Origin: Chrysopilus asiliformis | Lineage: Eukaryota; Arthropoda; Insecta; Diptera; Rhagionidae | Reading direction: 5' to 3' | DNA: 64,000 bases | NCBI GenBank assembly: GCA_964034945.1 | Contig: OZ035960.1 | Location: forward strand, 86,591,348-86,655,347 | Shown: one piece after another, positions 57,607 through 64,000 of the stretch | Numbering within the stretch: the first letter of the stretch is position 1 | Layout: the number at the start of each line of letters is the position of its first letter | Notes under the pieces: generated by a model | The model's database searches: none | The model's input: only the letters and a program-made list of their open reading frames with translations | Told to the model about the DNA's origin: nothing | Made by a program: the position numbers and the translations under genes

Positions 57607-57875
57607 AATTCTGTGGAAATTTGCCAAAACTAGATAACTACATTTTTATATTTAATTTTCAACGAAGCAAGTTAAAAATTTAAAAAAAAATATGATATGA
57701 TAAAATGTTTAGTTTGTTCGTTAATTAAACATTTATTTTAAACATTAATTTAAACTTTAAAATAATCAGTAAAAGAAAAATTTTGCCATGTCATATTTTT
57801 TTTTTAAATTTTAACTTGCTTCGTTGAAAATTTTAAAAATGTAGTTATCTAGTTTTGGCAAATTTCCACAGAATT
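57607..57875. repeat. Large palindrome with about 88-bp arms
   Basis: 'aattctgtggaaatttgcca' and 'ctagataactaca' on the left are mirrored on the right to 57875, with a loop near 57695-57790. Arms are nearly perfect. No flanking duplication was seen. Confidence 0.85.
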
Positions 57876-59066
57876 AGCAATTTTAAGTCAACATTTTTCA
57901 TAACTCAAATTTACAACGTAACATGCATAAGATTTTTTCTCTACGTAACATATGTATTATTTCAATTGATTTTCTTATGCCAGCTCCCCACTTTTGGCGA
58001 ATGCGTGCGAATCACGGCGAACACGAGAATATAGATTATGCGTTCGCAGTGATCTGCTGTAGTATGTCAACTTTCGGCTACTTTCGTCTGGAGTCAGACG
58101 AATGTGCCAACTTTTTTGTAAATATTACAATTTTTGTGTTGCTTGATGTGGAATTTTTCCTGAAGAAAAAGCAGCTGCACCAATTTCTGCGGCTTTTTAC
58201 GAATTGAGTGACAATGACTGAGGCACTAAGCGAATGTGGCCGGATCGTTTCTTGTTTTCGCCAAGATTGAGATCCAAGAAATTCAAACTTTAAAATTTCA
58301 AAGTTTTTGGGTAACAACATCAACGGGTAGCATTTTTTAGAATTTAATATTTACGTCTATAATTTTAGAAACATAAATTTTTCAAATACGTTAAAAGTGT
58401 TTCAATTCTGAGGCTCTCGTTGATTTCCAACGTCGTTTATTTAATTTATCTAAAAACTTGAAGAATTTATTTTAATTATTTTCTCACTTTTCCCAAATCA
58501 CTTTTTAAAATTCTCCTAAAACTTTATAATGCACGATTTGTTATTGCTTTATCAAGAATCTTTGTGTGTCGTAATTTGATTTACTCTATTTCTCTATAAA
58601 AGATAACATCTATGCTAAGGTGCTTTCTCACGAATTTAATTAGGTACATTCTAATTAAATTCAAATGGAGCAAAGGAATCGAATATCGCACCCAGTGTTA
58701 TTAACACAAGTTCATTAAGATTCTCAAAAGGCATATACATTCTATTTAATACTTAACATTTTCATTAAATGTTGAACCTTTTAAAAGCTCCTAGAATATT
58801 TGATGGAACGTTTTAAGGCTTTCACAGAACAAAACATGGATCCGGTCCCTTCGTGTATAAATTTAAGATTGGAAGACTAATTTGTAGAAGCTTCATTACA
58901 TTCTAATGTTATTAAATAGGAATCGGATTTTGAGTTATAAATTATGAATTTATCGAGAGAAGTTTCATACATTTGTAATAGGATTGAATTTGTGGCAGTT
59001 GTATAAAGGGGAAAAATCTAATTGATTAAAAAAACAAACAAAAAAAAATAAGAAAAAGTTAAGAAT
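57876..59066. other. AT-rich stretch, no recognised gene
   Basis: No supported feature; frames at 57923-58323 have no motif. Confidence 0.35.
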
Positions 59067-59074
59067 ATACAGAT

Positions 59075-59228
59075 TAGGGATGTCAAATTTTTGAAAAAAA
59101 AACCGGTTTTCGGTTAAACCAAAAAACACCGGGTATAACCGTGCAAAAAAAAAACACCGAAAAAAACCGGTTAACCGAAGCAAAAACACCGGGTAACCGG
59201 TTTAACCGGTTGTTTTTTGACATCCCTA
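59075..59228. mobile_element. hAT-like MITE, short form
   Basis: Ends TAGGGATGTCAAA match the 22867-23349 element. Duplications ATACAGAT are at 59067-59074 and 59229-59236. Relative to the long form the middle is deleted. Confidence 0.88.
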
Positions 59229-59701
59229 ATACAGATGACCAGCAGTCAAAGGAGCCCATGATACAATTTTCAACTATCAGCTAAGAAAAGTCATAGATAA
59301 AACACAAAGATGATCCAAGAGCCAACAACAAAAGGGTACGAAAAATTGTACTCAATCTCCAAGATTTCAAAGCTATTGCGATCTGATTTCGTGGTCAAAA
59401 AAATTGTCTGGTATGACAAGAATAAAAAAAAAAGAATCCAGCGAAACGTTGGAACGACGGCGATTGTAAATATATTATATGAGGGGTTTTACGCTGTTTG
59501 TCTTGTTTTCGCCGATGGAAGCAATTTTATAGCATTATTCGGATTTTTTTTTCAAATTTATAGGAAGATTGATTGTAAAAACACACATATATGTATTAAA
59601 TTACTTGTAAAGAAAATTCGTACGATTTTTTATCTCATTGACATTGATTGCTGACACACACACACACAAACATAAAGCCCATTCGATATTTATTTGAAGT
59701 A

Positions 59702-59955
59702 CAGTAGAATCCCGATAATTCGTATTTCAAGCGATCGACGGATAAATGCTAATTACACTATACAACAAGTTTTGACTTTAAAATTGTATTCTTTATGCGA
59801 GGTAACTTTTCTTACAGGACATCAACTAAATACGAAAATGAGTACGAAAAAAATAGTTTCAGTTTTTGAGATAGTAATCCGGCCAGCACTGAAACGTTCC
59901 ATTTACCCTGATAGCGTTGTCCAATGTTAGCGATATCCTGATGGGGATTCTACTG
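59702..59955. mobile_element. Tigger/pogo-like MITE, short
   Basis: Ends CAGTAGAATCCCGATAA (left) and CAGTAGAATCCCCATCA (right, reverse) with TA on the left (59700-59701) and a mutated TG on the right. The length is 254 bp. Related in its first bases to the 8889-9718 element. Confidence 0.65.
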
Positions 59956-62900
59956 TGCACTGAAAACAACGTTCTTAAAAGTTTCTTAGTTACTGCTGAC
60001 AGCTTTTTCGAACACTTGAAAGTTCACTGATTCAACTTGTGATATCTTGGTGCTTAGTCTATGGCGAAGTAAATTAAGGCTTTTAAGCGAATTGCATTCG
60101 TGAGCATAACATTCGTGAGTGAAACGGAACGGTTAACAAAAATAAACCACAAAAAACTACACCTCTTCCTTTATTCCTGTTGGTAAAAGCCTCAAATGCT
60201 CTATGGGCAGTAAAATTGAACTGGAGTGAAGCAAACGATCTTACTGAGGCAAAAGTTTTTTGGTTTCTGAAACTATATTTGATTATTCTAGCGACGGCAA
60301 TTCTGTATATCGTTTGTAACTGTAGTTATTGGCACTAAATGTAGATTTCTTTCAGCTCAATATCCATCTTAATAAAATGCCATATTGTCGCAAAATAATA
60401 CAACTATATATTTTTTCAGTATTCTAAGGACGCTGTTATAATTCAATTTTTCGTTAAAAAAATCTTACACAAGCAATAAACAAATATTCAAAGTATCTCA
60501 TTATTTTTTTTTTTTTCATATGGAGCATAACAACTGCAACAAATTTTTAGACCCATCAATTCAGCCAATACACAATTTGGAAGAAACGCTGTTCAAATCT
60601 GTGATCCTATGAAATGACATTCCTTTTCGATTTTATATGTAAATATTTTATGCTGAAATAAGAGACTCATTTATCAAATGTCCTCATCATATATGTAATT
60701 ATGTTAAATGAACACTACACTGCCTCAATTGGGCTGTTTTTATATTATCCAGAGGTCCAAAGGGAAATCCGGCTCTTATTTAAAGTGCACTCATATTCTT
60801 TTACCGAAAAAGCACAAGATCTAAAAATAAGTAGCACTCCGCTACTACAGCACAACACATCATTCTCCCACTTATAAAAAATACTCATCGCCAACATGAA
60901 AATGTTTTTCTCTTCATTATCAACTTTTTTTTTTGGTTTTTCTTTATATTTCAATGTACGTTAGAGCGTTTAGGGTTTTGGATTCAGAACTGAAGAGGTA
61001 ACAATGGAATTTACATTGTAAAAGGATGTGGAAGTCCCTTCATATTTATACATTTTCCCTTTTCTGTATCTATTTTGCGGAGAAGTTAAAAAGAGTATGA
61101 CGAATACAACATGAATTTTCATTTTCCTGTTTTCAGTATTTAATTCTATTCTCGGTATTGTTAAGTTGTCCTTAGCTTTATTTCAAAAGCACACTTTACT
61201 ATAGTGGAGAGTTACTTTAACCCTATGAACACACAGAAGAGCCTCTATTACCGCGTTTTAAAAAAAAAACCCTCTCTGTTGTGGTCTGATTCACTGCCAC
61301 CTTTTAAATTTTTCTTCTTTTTTGGGATTTCAACAATAGCTAAATGTATTATGAAAGAACTTTCCTAATGGTTTCGTTTTTTGGCTATTCGGTTAATGGT
61401 AGGCAGAATAAATTTTATTTCTTGGATACAAGTAAATTACTAATTTTTATATGTAGATGTATGTATATTGCTATAAGACTTTTGATCTAATTGTTTTAGT
61501 ATATACAAAATACTGACATTAAGCTTAATAGTTCCATTTTGAGACTCGTGGAGTAATTAAGTATGAGATGTTGTTGATTTTGAATATAATCTTCGCAAGC
61601 ATCAGTCCATCTGAATGGTAATTTTTTTAGGAAAGGTCCTTCTCTTCCATAACTCTTTATTCAATATCTTTCATTTAAACTATTTTGTGCATTCGATTTT
61701 AAGAACAAAAAAATCTTGGTTTAACGTAGGGTGGGATTTAAAATCCGAGAGGTGAAAGTTCCATATAAAATTTCTTGAAAACTAAAAGTTCGTTAGAATC
61801 AGTGGTGTGACTAGCGGAGCATTACACCTGCAAATCCGGGGGGAACCGATGCAAAGGTGGCTAGGGGGACTCTGAAATTCCGGAGGAAAACTAAAAAGTC
61901 GCATGGTGAGAATACATGTAAAAGTATAGTTGCAACAGCAGAAAAATTATTGAAAATCTATCTTTTCCATGAGAAAATCGCTTAATTTTTTGACGTTATG
62001 CAAAAAAAAAATCGTCACAAATTTTTATAGAGGAGTTTTTTCTGAGACACTCAAAATTTACTGAAGTTCAGTGACAGAAATAGGTTTCCTTTCACATTTA
62101 AAAGCATTTTGATCTCTTCCATGCGATCGTTCTATCGATGATATAAATCAATTACACAATGTTATGATTTTGTCAAATATTTTTGAATGACATGTTTTTC
62201 AAAATTCATACTAATAAAATAGATATATCAAGAGAAAAATAAATAGTAACGTAGGAGATTTCTCCATCAATTTCACTTTATCGTGATAATATCTCTGTTA
62301 CGACTTTTATATCTAACAAGATTTATCCAAATAACGAAGAAACTGTATTAAAATTGACAAACATTTATTTTCAACTTCATTTCTTACGCTATTATACATT
62401 TGACAGGATAACGAATCGAAGCAGAAGGAAACGTCACCACTGAGTTATTTTTTTTTGCTATCTTCCATTTCCAATATATTATTTTGCTTAGGGGAACTCA
62501 AAGAATATATCCCTTTACGTACCTTTTGTGTCAACCATTGACGATAGGGAAAAAGGAGTAACAATAACTTAATGTGCCAAAAGCGAATGTTATCACATTT
62601 GACTTGAAGCATAAAAGAGTGAATTCAGAAAAACATATATAAGACTGAAAGTAACGGTTAATGAACCACGTCAAAGAAGATACATGGACTCACTTAGGAT
62701 TAGAATGTTTTAAGTCACTTTTACCAAATACGGATTTCAGGATAACTTTAAGTATAATATTGATTCCTTTATATCTGAATTTTTCTATATTTGATATTTC
62801 TAAGAATTTATTTTATTTACTAGAAGTCGTCGTTTTTGCAAAATATTGAGATTTAACGAAGTTTACAATACGTTATTCAAAGACCTTTTATGTTTGTTCC

Positions 62901-63245
62901 ATTTTTTTAATGAAATTTAATAAATACCGGGTGCTGTAAAAATAATGTAGTTCCCATTTTCGTCGAGTTATCTCGATTTCTTAACAGAATTTTGATATAC
63001 AATAACAAATATCTGATGTGAACAGAAAATGATATTGACTAACGACAGAAAGCAAACATTTAGAGAATTTATCTTGAATTTTTCCAAAAAATTATCTTCA
63101 CACAGACTCTATTGATTTTTGTGGGCCCAACACTTTGCAACCCCTTGGCCTTTCACCTTTATTCCGGTTCCGTTGGAAATAGTATTTCACCCACTTTCAC
63201 CCGTATATGGATTATTACTGTCCGATTTGTAGGACCTCGCCTGTG
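59956..63245. other. Long AT-rich stretch, no recognised gene
   Basis: Over 3 kb in which I can support no gene, RNA or paired element ends. Confidence 0.35.
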
Positions 63246-63249
63246 TGGT

Positions 63250-64000
63250 TTTTTACTTTTTTCTACGGAGTATAATAAAGTATTGTATTCATGAAAAATT
63301 TCGACCCCTTAATTTTGCCTAAAAAACATTTCCCGATCACTCCTGAGTCGATTGGAGTCATATTTAAAAAATGTCTTTCTGTCTGTCAGTCTGTCAGTCT
63401 GTCAGTCTGTCAGTCTGTCAGTCTGTCAGTCTGTCAGTCTGTCAGTCTGTCAGTCTGTCAGTCTGTCAGTCTGTCAGTCTGTCAGTCTGTCAGTCTGTCA
63501 GTCTGTCAGTCTGTCAGTCTGTCAGTCTGTCAGTCTGTCAGTCTGTCAGTCTGTCAGTCTGTCAGTCTGTCTGTCAGTCTGTGTACAAGATTTCTCAAAA
63601 ACTAATAGAGCTAGCGCCATGAAATTTTATAGGCATGTTGGGTCCTGAAATGGGACTTTTGGTGGAAATCCGTTAACCGGAAGTATCCAAAATGGCGGTT
63701 TTTCAAAAATCGCAATTTCGTTTTTCTCGATTTACTCCCAAACTACGCGTTTTTTAGTGGCCTTAAGTATGACAAAATTTGGAGAAAATAAAATTTCCCA
63801 CACTTTTGTCTTTAGCAGTAACTCGATATCTCAACCTGTTATCGAGATAAACCGTTATTTCCAAAAAATCAGTTTTTTGCGATTATCTCGAAAACTAACG
63901 GGTTTTTGCTGACTGAATGTATGAAGTGAATTAATGAGAATGGCATTCTGCACAATTTTGTTTCTTACCGTTATCCGTTATCTTTTACCGTTATTGAGAT
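63250..64000 (+). repeat. Dispersed repeat family A, copy running off the window
   Basis: Starts with 'tttttctacggagtataata' and carries the full order of family blocks up to the window end. The site of the TTAA insert in the 32975-34080 copy is empty here (63763-63766). Confidence 0.85.
63377..63583. repeat. Expanded (CAGTCTGT)n microsatellite
   Basis: Roughly two dozen tandem 8-bp units within the family A repeat, where the other copies have only one to three. The Ser/Val/Cys/Gln-repeat open frames here are translations of the array. Confidence 0.95.

Noticed and set aside
59310..59654. 114-residue plus-strand frame
   Set aside because: Lys/Ile-rich composition expected from AT-rich sequence, with no recognisable motif or splice context.
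61800..62445. A hAT-like element suggested by 'cagtggtgtgactag' and 'cgtcaccactg'
   Set aside because: Only about nine terminal bases pair and no 8-bp duplication is present.
63377..63583. CRISPR-like regular array
   Set aside because: The unit is 8 bp with no spacers and the window is eukaryotic; it is a microsatellite.
63291..63648. Three overlapping frames coding Ser-Val-Cys-Gln repeats
   Set aside because: They are translations of an 8-bp microsatellite in three frames; no start context, no conserved domain.

Overview
This window reads as AT-rich nuclear DNA of an insect, most likely a higher (brachyceran) fly. The grounds are dense nested DNA transposons of insect types (P superfamily, hAT, Tc1/mariner, Tigger/pogo-like, piggyBac-like and Harbinger-like non-autonomous elements), a Jockey-like LINE, a tRNA-derived SINE, and one exon that matches the start of the FARP/Cdep FERM-RhoGEF family. 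No bacterial-style operons, rRNA genes, canonical tRNA genes or CRISPR arrays are visible. The species assignment is inference.

Host-like genes are few. At 8382-10396 (+) there is an intact four-exon open gene for a 262-residue protein ending in a single C2H2 finger. Its three introns are all phase 1, its two middle exons are both 108 bp and look duplicated, and its first intron has been enlarged by a Tigger-like element. At 39177-39404 (+) a clean coding exon ends at a strong splice donor and encodes a Gly-rich leader plus the first strand of a FERM domain (Cdep/FARP-like). A more complex, less AT-rich stretch at 13.8-14.8 kb has an initiator-like motif and a strong splice donor and may be an upstream untranslated exon. 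If so, much of the window is large introns of one host gene.

The rest is largely mobile DNA in nested layers. Region 1-7.8 kb: dispersed repeats, a Harbinger-like MITE, then a full-length P-superfamily element (2801-7670) with 26-bp inverted ends and a perfect 8-bp target duplication. Its spliced THAP-domain transposase is broken by four small lesions. Region 12-21.4 kb: a 5'-truncated Jockey-like LINE with a 13-bp target duplication, a mariner deletion derivative, a composite element holding a Myb/SANT-like fragment, and a second mariner deletion derivative. Region 22.5-34.2 kb: a LINE 3' end, a hAT MITE, a near-complete Tc1 element, a large MITE, a Tc1 remnant, a Tigger MITE, a dispersed repeat split by a TTAA element, and a perfect 45-bp-arm hairpin. 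Region 36-46 kb: more dispersed repeats, a SINE, the host exon, a near-full-length DD41D mariner and a second TTAA MITE. Region 49.8-53.2 kb: a hAT-type element inside another hAT-type element; the inner one carries a broken conserved arthropod ORF and a stretch resembling a heat-shock promoter. Region 55-64 kb: GC-rich hairpins, a third TTAA element, a large palindrome, another hAT MITE, another Tigger-like MITE and a dispersed repeat with an expanded 8-bp microsatellite.

Two dispersed families (called A and B here) recur across the window and share one layout: a short 5' hairpin, a GTCTGTC tract, then an 'agagctag' block. Many insertions can be dated against each other because target duplications and empty-site comparisons survive. 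All family assignments rest on reading motifs, ends and target duplications by eye.
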